Assembly: GCF_000332475.2 (NCBI RefSeq)
Contig: NZ_AOGX02000015.1
Location: 310,001 to 374,000 of the forward strand
Reading direction: 5' to 3'
Length of the DNA: 64,000 nt
DNA from: Leptospira yanagawae serovar Saopaulo str. Sao Paulo = ATCC 700523
Lineage (GTDB): Bacteria; Spirochaetota; Leptospiria; Leptospirales; Leptospiraceae
Below are positions 26,982 through 35,880 of this stretch, in pieces (position 1 is the stretch's first letter; each line of letters opens with the position of its first letter). The notes under the pieces were generated by a model that worked only from the letters and a program-made list of their open reading frames with translations, searched no databases and was not told where the DNA came from. The translations under genes and the position numbers were made by a program.

Positions 26982-28916
26982 TTATTTTTTGTCTTCGTCA
27001 ACGACAGTGTAATCAGCATCGACTACCTTCTCGCCACTTGCATTAGAACCACTTGCGCCTTGGTTTGCACCGGCACCAGCTTCTGCACCAGGAGCTCCTT
27101 GTTCAGGACCTGCTTGGCTGTAGATTTTTTGTCCAATTTGCATTGCAACTTGTTGGATAGAGTCTCTGGATGCTTTCATACGTTCGAGGTCACCAGATTC
27201 CATTGCTTCACGACCGCGTTTGATTTCGTCTTGAGCTCTTTGTTTCTCTGATTCGTCGAGTTTGTCTGCTGATTCCCCAATGGTTTTTTCCAATTGGTAA
27301 ACAATGGCTTCCAATTCGTTTTTGGTGTCAGCCGCTTCACGAAGTTTTTTATCTTCTTCAGCGTGAGCTTCTGCATCTTTTACCATCTTTTTGATTTCTT
27401 CTTCAGAGAGTCCTGAAGATGATTCAATACGAATCTTTTGTTCTTTACCAGTTCCCAAATCCTTTGCAGACACATGAACAATACCGTTCGCATCGATATC
27501 AAATGTGACTTCGATTTGAGGAACACCTCTTGGTGCTGACGGAATACCCACTAAGTCAAAACGACCGAGAGTTCTATTGGCACTTGCCATTTCTCGTTCC
27601 CCTTGTAATACGTGAACGGAAACAGTTGTTTGGTTATCAGCTGCCGTAGAGAACACTTGAGACTTTCTTGTAGGAATTGTTGTATTCCTTTCGATGAGTT
27701 TTGTCATCACACCACCGAGAGTTTCAATCCCAAGTGAAAGTGGAGTGACATCAAGTAATAATACATCAGTGACATCACCTGCAAGAACTCCCCCTTGGAT
27801 TGCCGCACCAATCGCCACTACTTCATCAGGGTTTACTGATTTGTTTGGTTCTTTTGCAAAAATCTCTTTTACAAGTGCTTGTACCGCTGGGATACGAGTG
27901 GATCCACCCACGAGGATGACTTCGTCTATTTCACTCGCAGACAAACCTGCATCTTTTAATGCATTTTGGCAAGGAATACGAGTTCTTTCCACAAGAGATC
28001 TTGTGATTTCATCAAACTTTGCTTTGGTGAGTGTCATATCCAAATGTTTTGGACCAGACGCATCTGCTGTGATGAACGGAAGGTTGATTTGAGTAGAAGA
28101 TGTTCCAGACAACTCGATTTTAGCTTTTTCAGCAGCTTCTTTCAATCGTTGTACTGTGTTTTTATCTCCAGAAATATCAATTCCCGTTTGTTTTTTGAAT
28201 TCATCAATCATCCATTGCATGACCACGTTATCAAAGTCATCTCCACCAAGGTGAGTATCACCGTTTGTGGATTTTACTTCGAATACTCCGTCACCAAGCT
28301 CTAGGATCGAAACGTCAAACGTTCCACCACCTAAGTCATATACGGCGATCTTTGCATTTGTTTTTTTCTTATCAAAACCGTAAGCAAGTGCTGCAGCAGT
28401 TGGTTCATTGATGATACGTTCTACTTCAAGTCCAGCAATTCGACCTGCATCTTTTGTTGCTTGTCTTTGTTCGTCATTGAAGTAAGCAGGAACAGTTACC
28501 ACTGCCTTTTTTACTTCATGGCCAAGAAAGTCTTCCGCTGTTTTCTTCATTTTTTGAAGTACACGAGCCGCAATTTCTTGTGGAGTGAATTCACCAGAAA
28601 CGGTTTCAAATTTCACACCGTCATTTCCAGCACGGATCACTTTGTATGATACCATCTTTGCTTCATCACCAGCTTCGTTAAAACGACGACCGATAAATCG
28701 TTTCGCCGAACGAATTGTATTCACAGCATTTGTGATCGCTTGGTTTTTAGCAAACTGACCAACAATGGTTTCACCCTTTGCTGTAAAAGCAACGATCGAA
28801 GGAGTTGTTCTTGCCCCTTCAGAGTTTTGAATGACAACGGGATCACCACCTTCCATAACCGCTACACAAGAGTTAGTGGTTCCTAAATCGATACCTATGA
28901 TTTTTTCCTTAGACAT
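26982..28916 (-). CDS. dnaK: chaperone protein DnaK (Hsp70)
   Basis: 644 aa with the Hsp70 signatures [17 protein letters not shown] (start), [15 protein letters not shown] and [17 protein letters not shown], an interdomain [18 protein letters not shown], and an Ala/Gly-rich C-terminal lid tail ending [17 protein letters not shown]-driven folding chaperone in the cytoplasm. Third gene of the CIRCE-controlled operon, 23 bp after grpE. Nothing unusual in length or motifs. Confidence 0.99.
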   Translation of the reverse strand: MSKEKIIGIDLGTTNSCVAVMEGGDPVVIQNSEGARTTPSIVAFTAKGETIVGQFAKNQAITNAVNTIRSAKRFIGRRFNEAGDEAKMVSYKVIRAGNDGVKFETVSGEFTPQEIAARVLQKMKKTAEDFLGHEVKKAVVTVPAYFNDEQRQATKDAGRIAGLEVERIINEPTAAALAYGFDKKKTNAKIAVYDLGGGTFDVSILELGDGVFEVKSTNGDTHLGGDDFDNVVMQWMIDEFKKQTGIDISGDKNTVQRLKEAAEKAKIELSGTSSTQINLPFITADASGPKHLDMTLTKAKFDEITRSLVERTRIPCQNALKDAGLSASEIDEVILVGGSTRIPAVQALVKEIFAKEPNKSVNPDEVVAIGAAIQGGVLAGDVTDVLLLDVTPLSLGIETLGGVMTKLIERNTTIPTRKSQVFSTAADNQTTVSVHVLQGEREMASANRTLGRFDLVGIPSAPRGVPQIEVTFDIDANGIVHVSAKDLGTGKEQKIRIESSSGLSEEEIKKMVKDAEAHAEEDKKLREAADTKNELEAIVYQLEKTIGESADKLDESEKQRAQDEIKRGREAMESGDLERMKASRDSIQQVAMQIGQKIYSQAGPEQGAPGAEAGAGANQGASGSNASGEKVVDADYTVVDEDKK

Positions 28917-28939
28917 AGTCTTTCTCCTTCTTACTTATA

Positions 28940-29512
28940 TTAACTTTGTGGTTTTCCCACTTTCACACGTGCAGGACGAATGGATTGTTTGTTTTCACCT
29001 TCTTCATGGTAATAACCAGCTTGGTAAGTTTCCACTACAGTCTCTTCCGTATACTCTGCACTTTCCTCAGAAGCGATTGCTTCCATTAACATTGGATCAA
29101 ACGGCATTCCTTTTGGGTCCAATCTTTTGATTCCTTCTTTCTCCAATACGGAATAAAATTCCTTTTGTACCATTTTGATCCCTTCAACAAAGGCGACCAC
29201 TTCCGGTGTTTGGTTCGGAACATTTGATACACGTTCCAAGTTGTCCAAAGCACTTGTGAGTCCTTCCGCAAACTTTTTGATGGATTCTTTCCTAGCGTTT
29301 AACAAGTCGTTAGCGGTTCTACGTTTGTAGTTTTGAAACTCCGCACGTTCTCTTAACCAAGAATCTTTTAAAGTTTCGATTTCCTTTTTCGCGTTATCGA
29401 GTTCTTTTTCAGCTCCCTCTACCGCTTGTTCAATGGCTTCATCAGAAATGGTTTGCCCCTCTTCGACTTGCACATTTTGATCTTCTAGGGATTGGTTCGT
29501 TTCTTCTGCCAT
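28940..29512 (-). CDS. grpE: nucleotide exchange factor GrpE
   Basis: 190 aa: an acidic N-terminal tail (~1-35), a long dimerising helix (~35-100, with LKDSWLRERAEFQNYKRR) and the C-terminal beta domain containing LDPKGMPFDPMLMEAI and TVVETYQAGYYHEEGE, the part that opens the DnaK nucleotide cleft. Lies 11 bp downstream of hrcA and 23 bp upstream of dnaK. Confidence 0.97.
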   Translation of the reverse strand: MAEETNQSLEDQNVQVEEGQTISDEAIEQAVEGAEKELDNAKKEIETLKDSWLRERAEFQNYKRRTANDLLNARKESIKKFAEGLTSALDNLERVSNVPNQTPEVVAFVEGIKMVQKEFYSVLEKEGIKRLDPKGMPFDPMLMEAIASEESAEYTEETVVETYQAGYYHEEGENKQSIRPARVKVGKPQS

Positions 29513-29523
29513 TTCGCCTCCTG

Positions 29524-30555
29524 CTACCTGCTCAATTTCGTTATCATTTCTGAAACTAACTTTGAAGTGAATTCAATCAAAGGTAATGCTTTGTTGTAAT
29601 TCATCCTCTGAGGACCAATGATTCCCATGGAACCGATCCTCTTTTCACCCATTCGGTAATTCGTAGTGATGATGGTAACACCACCTAACTTCTCATTGCC
29701 GTCTTTTCCGATAATCGTGTAAACACCATCCATCGGAACATACTCACTAAAAAATTCTTTGAGGAACTGTTTTTCATCAAATAGATGCAGGATGTTTTCT
29801 AATTGTTCCTCTTCATCCTTAAAGTTTTCGTATAAGTTTTTCAATCCATCGATATACAAGTTATCAACTGATTGACTATCCGACCCCATTGCCCTTGCGA
29901 TGGATGGAGCAAATAAAGAAAAACCTTCTGGTCCTTCTTTTTTCAACATCATCTGAGGGATCAGATTACTTTGAATTTCATGAACATCAAATCCTTTGAC
30001 GTTATCATTCAAATACCTTGAAATTTGGTACAAACTCTCTTGTGAGATGTGAAAATCGAAAAAAATATTTCGATTGAGCACAGTGCCTGACCGCATAACA
30101 AGAATCATAAGAACTTCACCTCCATTTACATGGATGAGTTCTATATGTTTGAGCGTATCCAAAGATCCTTCCGGACCAAGAACCACACTCGCTGATTGCG
30201 AAAGGGAAGCTAAAACCTTGGAGGTGGCAATGAGAACTTGATCCAACCGAAATTGCATCCTAAGATACTCTTCCTGGATCCTTTGTTTTTCACGCATCGT
30301 GAGCTCAAATAGAGTCACAAGGCTATCCACATACAACCGATACCCACGTTCCGTTGGCACACGGCCTCCAGAGGTATGTCGGGCTACAATGAAACCCATG
30401 TCCTCTAGTTCCGCAAGGCAAGAACGTATGGTGGCTGGTGAAAGGCCGATATCGTATTTTTCCGAAAGGGTTTTGGAGCCAACAGGTTTGTTGTCTGAAA
30501 CAAACTCCTCAACCAATGCTTTCAAAATGGAACGATGTCTAGGGGAAAGGTCCAT
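29524..30555 (-). CDS. hrcA: heat-inducible transcription repressor HrcA
   Basis: 343-aa repressor that binds CIRCE. It has an N-terminal winged helix (LSPRHRSILKALVEEF, then KTLSEKYDIGLSPATIRSCLAELEDMGF) and the family's C-terminal regulatory domain with IGPQRMNYNKALPLIEF near the end. A CIRCE element and promoter lie directly upstream, so it is autoregulated. The ATG at 30555 matches the family start, but its GGAGG is only 2 nt away. A TTG at 30564, preceded by AAGGAAG, would add three residues. Confidence 0.97.
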   Translation of the reverse strand: MDLSPRHRSILKALVEEFVSDNKPVGSKTLSEKYDIGLSPATIRSCLAELEDMGFIVARHTSGGRVPTERGYRLYVDSLVTLFELTMREKQRIQEEYLRMQFRLDQVLIATSKVLASLSQSASVVLGPEGSLDTLKHIELIHVNGGEVLMILVMRSGTVLNRNIFFDFHISQESLYQISRYLNDNVKGFDVHEIQSNLIPQMMLKKEGPEGFSLFAPSIARAMGSDSQSVDNLYIDGLKNLYENFKDEEEQLENILHLFDEKQFLKEFFSEYVPMDGVYTIIGKDGNEKLGGVTIITTNYRMGEKRIGSMGIIGPQRMNYNKALPLIEFTSKLVSEMITKLSR

Positions 30556-30573
30556 AGCCTCCAAGCACTTCCT

Positions 30574-30600
30574 TTAGCACTCTGATGATTAGAGTGCTAA
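30574..30600 (-). promoter_or_regulatory. CIRCE operator of the hrcA-grpE-dnaK-dnaJ operon
   Basis: TTAGCACTC - 9 bp (TGATGATTA) - GAGTGCTAA is a perfect match to the CIRCE consensus. It lies just upstream of hrcA and just downstream of the predicted transcription start, the classical site for HrcA repression. Confidence 0.97.
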
Positions 30601-30611
30601 TCTATGCTTAA

Positions 30612-30640
30612 AGTTTACGGATTTCCGTTTTTTTCGTCAA
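30612..30640 (-). promoter_or_regulatory. sigma-70-type promoter of the heat-shock operon
   Basis: On the minus strand TTGACG (30640-30635) is followed after 17 bp by TAAACT (30617-30612). Transcription would start near 30605, directly before CIRCE. Confidence 0.75.
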
Positions 30641-30700
30641 GCAAGATGTCGCCCAGAGTTGCGAAATTTAGCAGACTTTCCAGGAAACTGCCAATTTTTT

Positions 30701-31618
30701 TCAAACGGGGTAGACTTGGATCCGGTTTCTGCCGTGGTTTTTCGCCTGGTAGAGAGCGATGTCCGCAAATTTGAGGACCTCTTCTGGTTTTTGGATGGGA
30801 TGGACCTTTGTGTAGCCAATGCTCAAGGTGATGTTCAAATAATAATTATCAAAGATAAAAAACCGATGGGTTTCCACCGATTCCCGGAGCCGATCGAGGA
30901 CAATGGTCGCACCTTCCGTAGTCGTATCAGGCAGGATACAACCAAACTCTTCCCCTCCCAGCCTGCCCACCGTGTCTTCTTCCCGTAGGCAATCCACAAA
31001 GATATTCGCCATTTTTTTTAGGACGAGATCCCCGATGTCATGGCCATAGGTATCGTTGATCACTTTGAAATGGTCAATGTCCATGACAGCAAGGACCGAT
31101 TCTCGGTTACGGCGTTTCACTGTCGCAATGGTTTTTTGGAGTGTGTCAGCAAAGGAACGACGGTTTGGCAACATTGTTAGTTCGTCCATAAAGGCCAAAC
31201 GTTTCAAACTATTGATGAGGACATTCTTTTGTTCTTCTAAGCGCCTACGTTCCCTAACATCGCGAATGATGGCAGCATAGTATTCTTTGTTTTCCTTTTT
31301 GATCGTAAATGCACGAATTTCCACAGGAATCGTACCTTTCGGTTTGGTGATGAGTTCCAATTCTTTTAAAAATCCAGCAATGTAATGAGCTTCATTGGAA
31401 CTCACAAAAGCTTCGATAGAAGATTGTTCTCCTTTTTCATTCGGTGGGAACAAAAAAGAAAACGTTTTCCCATTTAACTCTTCTTCTGTGTAACCAGTTA
31501 ACGTTTGTAAGGCTAAATTACTAAAGATAATCTTTTGATTGGTATCTAAAACAACAATCGAATCGATCGATTGGGAAACTATTTCCTTTGACAGAACATC
31601 TGTATTAAAATCATTCAT
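30701..31618 (-). CDS. PAS-GGDEF diguanylate cyclase
   Basis: About 305 aa: a PAS sensor domain (~5-115, IVVLDTNQKIIFSNLALQTLTGY) and a GGDEF domain (~140-300) with the active-site GGEEF and an inhibitory I-site RxxD (REED) five residues before it, so it is probably an active, product-inhibited c-di-GMP synthase. No membrane segment, so a cytoplasmic sensor. The chosen ATG (31618) overlaps the upstream gene's stop by 8 nt. Earlier in-frame starts at 31636 (ATG) and 31648 (GTG) are possible. Confidence 0.92.
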   Translation of the reverse strand: MNDFNTDVLSKEIVSQSIDSIVVLDTNQKIIFSNLALQTLTGYTEEELNGKTFSFLFPPNEKGEQSSIEAFVSSNEAHYIAGFLKELELITKPKGTIPVEIRAFTIKKENKEYYAAIIRDVRERRRLEEQKNVLINSLKRLAFMDELTMLPNRRSFADTLQKTIATVKRRNRESVLAVMDIDHFKVINDTYGHDIGDLVLKKMANIFVDCLREEDTVGRLGGEEFGCILPDTTTEGATIVLDRLRESVETHRFFIFDNYYLNITLSIGYTKVHPIQKPEEVLKFADIALYQAKNHGRNRIQVYPV

Positions 31619-32804
31619 TTCCCCAAATTTCCCCATTTCCTTTTTCACTTCGGAATGAATCCCGCCACATATGGATGTGACGAAAATTGATTTCAGGTTG
31701 GTTCACCCTGAACTCTTTTTTCGGCAAAACCTTCAATGGTTTTGAATTCAGACTCTGATACCAATAAGCAACAGAGATCAAATCTAAGGTCAAGGAATTT
31801 GCGTGACCATGTTCCAATAAGAATAGGAAATTTTTTTCAAAACGGATAGGGGATTCTACCCAAAAACGATACAAATGGGTTCTGCCCAACCAACCAATGG
31901 AATCGGAAACACGTGGGTATCCAAAATAGGGATGCATAAACACTTCTTTTGGTGACCAAGCTGTATTAAATACATCCTCTGTTCCTGTTCCTTTTAGTGT
32001 AGCGGTCGTTTGGTTGCCATCAATAAAGACCAAATCATCTCCTTCGCCATACCACAATGGAGTTGGAGAATCCACATACAAATTCAAACCAATAAATTGG
32101 CCTTTTCCTTCTGTTTCGAGAACGGAAAAATAATTTTCTTTTTTGAATTTCGTTTTTTCCATCTCACCGAGGAGTGACCATTCATTTTCCCTTTGGTTCG
32201 AAGTATTCGGTTTTGTGATACTTCGGTTCCATTCGGCATGGAAACGTAATGGAGATTCGAGAGGTGATTTCCATTCTTCATAATCAATATAAAAATAAAA
32301 ATTGCTGATGTCTTCGTCTGATTCGTTTTCAATTTCTATTTTGGCACCAGATTCAAAGGGCATAGGAAAATAGGAATTCATTGACTTTCCTTTTTTTGGG
32401 GCTGCTACGAGTGGCAAAGAATTGAAAATGTATTCTTCACCCCAACCTTGGCCAAAAAATTCGCCTAACGGAACTACAACGGAAGCATGGGGATGGTTGT
32501 CCCATACCATACGAATCACAGCATTTTTACGAGCCATTGGGTCTTTACTTGCCAAGGTCATCCAAATGTGTTTGATCACCCCTCGGCCTTTGATTTCAGC
32601 TATGGTCACTGTTTTCTTTTTGGGAATTTTAATAAAATCATCATTTCCATCAGTTGGATCTGCACTTGAGATTCTTTTATTGGTATAGGTTTTTTCTTTC
32701 CAAATAGAAGATTCCCATCCATCAGCTGCTATCTGTATGGTGAAACAAATACAAATAGAGATAATAAAAATCCGCTTTGAAACTTTAAACAATGATTGGA
32801 ACAT
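31611..32804 (-). CDS. DUF2961-family secreted protein
   Basis: 397 aa with a signal peptide (~10-27, ending IAADG) and DUF2961 features: SSADPTDGNDDFIKI, the conserved IKHIWMTLA start, VVPLGEFFGQGWG and TATLKGTGTEDVFNTAW. Some DUF2961 proteins were assigned to glycoside hydrolase family GH172; whether this one is an enzyme is not known. The Glu-rich GTGTED segment is one of the family's best conserved. It overlaps the cyclase gene downstream and follows a membrane-protein gene by 22 bp. Confidence 0.85.
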   Translation of the reverse strand: MFQSLFKVSKRIFIISICICFTIQIAADGWESSIWKEKTYTNKRISSADPTDGNDDFIKIPKKKTVTIAEIKGRGVIKHIWMTLASKDPMARKNAVIRMVWDNHPHASVVVPLGEFFGQGWGEEYIFNSLPLVAAPKKGKSMNSYFPMPFESGAKIEIENESDEDISNFYFYIDYEEWKSPLESPLRFHAEWNRSITKPNTSNQRENEWSLLGEMEKTKFKKENYFSVLETEGKGQFIGLNLYVDSPTPLWYGEGDDLVFIDGNQTTATLKGTGTEDVFNTAWSPKEVFMHPYFGYPRVSDSIGWLGRTHLYRFWVESPIRFEKNFLFLLEHGHANSLTLDLISVAYWYQSLNSKPLKVLPKKEFRVNQPEINFRHIHMWRDSFRSEKGNGEIWGNE

Positions 32805-32825
32805 TTTTATACCGTAACTCTAAGT

Positions 32826-33296
32826 CTAAGTCCTTCTTGCAAACCAAAGGAAAATTCCAGCTTGGACAAGTGATTGTAAAAAGATTTCAAATAAGACATA
32901 GAGATGGATGGAAAGAGTGATTTCAGCAATCATAAATACCATCCCTTCCAAACTTCCTACCGCCGGTGAAATTGCGGCAAGGCCACCAAGGACTGTTCGC
33001 ATCCAAACAAGTAAAAACATTTGTTTGCCGAAACTTTGAATTTTGAACCAATCCCAAATGGTAAGGAGAAAACTCACCATGAGTAAGGCTTGCATTACCA
33101 ACGCTGGCAAAAGCCAAGTCATAGCTCTTGACCAGGCTGCACCATCAACGGAAGTGACTAAAAACAGAGGGAAGACGGCAGAATCACCTTCATAATACCC
33201 TTTCATTACCAATTGGAAGTAAGGGATCGAAACAAAAAGATAAGCCAAAAGATGGCTGAAAATAAACTGAATTGTGATTTTAATCTTCGGATTCAT
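32826..33296 (-). CDS. small integral membrane protein, unknown function
   Basis: About 156 aa with four hydrophobic segments (IQFIFSHLLAYLFVSIPYF, then a Trp/Leu/Met-rich one around WLLPALVMQALLMVSFLLTI, then VWMRTVLGGLAAI, then HLYVLFEIFLQSLVQAGIFL), ending in positively charged RRT. An inner-membrane protein; no family recognised. The ATG at 33296 is preferred to a TTG five codons earlier. Head-to-head with glnD with ~30 bp between start codons, so promoters overlap. Confidence 0.7.
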   Translation of the reverse strand: MNPKIKITIQFIFSHLLAYLFVSIPYFQLVMKGYYEGDSAVFPLFLVTSVDGAAWSRAMTWLLPALVMQALLMVSFLLTIWDWFKIQSFGKQMFLLVWMRTVLGGLAAISPAVGSLEGMVFMIAEITLSIHLYVLFEIFLQSLVQAGIFLWFARRT

Positions 33297-33326
33297 GTTA
33301 AAGTTGTCCAATAAGGTTATCTTTAC

Positions 33327-35879
33327 ATGTTGAAATCAGAACTCAAGGCAAAACTGCAACGTACCTTTCCAAAAGCCAAAACTGTATCATCGGGAAGGTT
33401 GTTTACCCGACAGTTGAGTAACCTTGTGGACGATTCCTTACGACAAGTATTTCTGGAAGTGTCCAATGGAATCCCCACGAAAGACCACCTTTGCGTCATT
33501 GCAGTTGGGGGGTATGGAAGAAGGGAACTTGCCCCCTATTCTGATATCGATTTACTATACCTTCATGATGGAAAACTCTCTGACAAAGTATTAAGCGAAA
33601 TCATTTCCAAAATCAATACCTTCCTCTATAACAATGATAAGGAAGTAGGACATAGTTGCCGCACCATCAAAGAATCATTTTTGTATTTAAACCAAATTGA
33701 AACCTACCATGCAGTTCTCGATGCACGATTTTTAGTTGGTTCTGAAGTTCTCTTTCAAAAATTCAAAACCGATTTTATTGGAAAAATTCCTGAAAAAACC
33801 ATTAAGGAATACAATGAATGGAAACTTTCATACCTCAGAGAAAGGATCATCAACTCCTACAATCCTATTCTGTTATCTGAACCCAATATCAAAAACGATC
33901 CTTTGGGTTTACGTGATATCCAACAAATGTATTGGATTGAAAAAACAAATCCACTCGCTGACAGTGCTGACGGTGGGATTTTTGATTTTTATTTGATTGG
34001 TGACAGTTTAACCCTTCTGTCGGCTTATGATTTTTTACTCCTGACAAGGTCCGCCCTACACATCATCAGTGGCCGGAAAAATGACAGATTGGATTTGGGA
34101 TTACAAGCAGAAGTAGCCGAATTCTTAGGATTTGGTCCAAAAAATGAAATCAAAACCTTAGAAAGATTTATGAGCCAATTTTACAAAGCACAAAAGGATG
34201 TGTATTTTTATATTGGAACCTATTTAGATGAAAAAACCAATCTCAACAAAAAACGGATTCATAAAGAACTTTCCAATCCAGATACACTTTATGATGACAT
34301 CATCCATTTTTTTGCAGAGTCCCAAAAGAATGAAGAGGAACCATCTCGGATTGATTTAAACGAAATTCGTTTTGCTTCTCATTTTTTGGATGATGATTTT
34401 AAAAATCAAAAATCTGTACTTGATTGTTTTTTAGGAATGCTTCGACACAAAAAACGCATAGGACATACCCTCACTTTAATGCATGAATGCAATGTATTAG
34501 GGAAATTGATTCCGGAATTTGGAGCATGTACAAACTTTCCATTGTTTAGTTACCACCACCAATACACAGTTGACGAACACACCTTACTCATCTTACGAGA
34601 ATTAGATGTTTTGATTGCTGATTTATGGGAAGACCCACAAGTCCAAGAAGTATTTAATGTCTGTGAAAAAATCGAAATTTTAGCACTTGCTATCCTCATC
34701 CATGACGCAGGGAAAGTGAAAGAAGGGGACCATTCCCAATACGGAGCAGAACTTGCTCTCATCATTGCAGAACGATTCCGTTTATCAGAAGAAGATACAG
34801 AACTCCTACGTTTTTTAGTCGCCGAACATATCATCATGTCGGAACTTTCTTCCAAACGAGATATCTATGATCCAAACCTCATCTCATCGTTTGCAAAACA
34901 ATTTTCAAACCAAAACACCTTACGTTTATTATATGTGCTTACCATCATAGATACAAAATCGGTTGGCCAATCCGTCCTCACCAATTGGAAAAAAGAAATT
35001 TTGCATTTTTTATTTACCTCAACCCTCACTTACTTACAAAACAAAACCAATGTATCCGACACCCAAGAGAGGATCGAAACTACTTTAGAAACATACTTAA
35101 TCGAAAAAGAAGGACTCACATCCGAACAAGCGGAGCAAATCGTAAACTTTGGCATGCAAATTCGACCAAGTTCCTATTTAAACTACAATACACCTCGTAG
35201 AGTGTACCAACATTTTATTTTATTACACGAATGGATTCAGTCTGGCGCACCGTTCCGATTGTTATCCGAAAAAGAACCAGCTTTTGTAACCTTGTCGATT
35301 TTTGCCAATGCAGACAAACGAATGTTATTGTATCTTTCGGGAATTATTTCTTCACTTGGGCTCAGTTTGGTGGGACTCCGGCTTTTTCGCACAAACAACG
35401 AACATCTAATTTTACAGGCACAAATCACAGATGAATTTGGAAGTGGGGAAATCGCCGAACTACAAATAAACGAAATTGAAACCACTCTTGGACAATGCAT
35501 CGAAGGCAGTGTAAATATTGAAGACTTGGCATCAACAACCAATATATGGAAAACATTACCCCAAATTCCAGATGGAATGGTGGAAGAATTGGTTAAGTTT
35601 GCAAATGACTTATCGGATACGTATTCTGTTTTAGAAGTAAGAGTCCCCGACTCAATTGGGTTAGTGTATCGAATTTTAAAAACATTAATCGATTTTGAAT
35701 TGGAAGTAATCTTTGTTAGAATCTCAACCAGTGCTGATTTTGCATATGACTCCTTTCACATCCAAACTAAAAATGGTAAAAAAATAGAAGATACAGGCCT
35801 TCTTCTTGCAATCAAAGAAAAAATTCTTTCTGTTGCAAGAGTCAAAGAAAACCAAGGTATCATGGAGATTAGTTTTTAA
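33327..35879 (+). CDS. glnD: GlnD-like PII uridylyltransferase/uridylyl-removing enzyme
   Basis: 850 aa: nucleotidyltransferase domain with GGYGRRELAPYSDIDLLYLH (~61-80; metal-binding Asp 73 and Asp 75), a PII-uridylyltransferase helical region (DPLGLRDIQQMYWI), an HD hydrolase domain (YTVDEHTL..., LIHDAGKVKEGDHSQYG) and two C-terminal ACT-like domains (~650-850, starting FVTLSIFANADKRMLLYLSGII and, near the end, YSVLEVRVPDSIGLVYRI). It senses glutamine and uridylylates or de-uridylylates PII proteins in nitrogen control. Family and layout are clear. Confidence 0.92.
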   Translation: MLKSELKAKLQRTFPKAKTVSSGRLFTRQLSNLVDDSLRQVFLEVSNGIPTKDHLCVIAVGGYGRRELAPYSDIDLLYLHDGKLSDKVLSEIISKINTFLYNNDKEVGHSCRTIKESFLYLNQIETYHAVLDARFLVGSEVLFQKFKTDFIGKIPEKTIKEYNEWKLSYLRERIINSYNPILLSEPNIKNDPLGLRDIQQMYWIEKTNPLADSADGGIFDFYLIGDSLTLLSAYDFLLLTRSALHIISGRKNDRLDLGLQAEVAEFLGFGPKNEIKTLERFMSQFYKAQKDVYFYIGTYLDEKTNLNKKRIHKELSNPDTLYDDIIHFFAESQKNEEEPSRIDLNEIRFASHFLDDDFKNQKSVLDCFLGMLRHKKRIGHTLTLMHECNVLGKLIPEFGACTNFPLFSYHHQYTVDEHTLLILRELDVLIADLWEDPQVQEVFNVCEKIEILALAILIHDAGKVKEGDHSQYGAELALIIAERFRLSEEDTELLRFLVAEHIIMSELSSKRDIYDPNLISSFAKQFSNQNTLRLLYVLTIIDTKSVGQSVLTNWKKEILHFLFTSTLTYLQNKTNVSDTQERIETTLETYLIEKEGLTSEQAEQIVNFGMQIRPSSYLNYNTPRRVYQHFILLHEWIQSGAPFRLLSEKEPAFVTLSIFANADKRMLLYLSGIISSLGLSLVGLRLFRTNNEHLILQAQITDEFGSGEIAELQINEIETTLGQCIEGSVNIEDLASTTNIWKTLPQIPDGMVEELVKFANDLSDTYSVLEVRVPDSIGLVYRILKTLIDFELEVIFVRISTSADFAYDSFHIQTKNGKKIEDTGLLLAIKEKILSVARVKENQGIMEISF

Positions 35880-35880
35880 T

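Noticed and set aside
27694..28304. Long open frames antisense to dnaK
   Set aside because: They are shadow frames of a strongly biased, well-conserved gene. dnaK is certain on the other strand.
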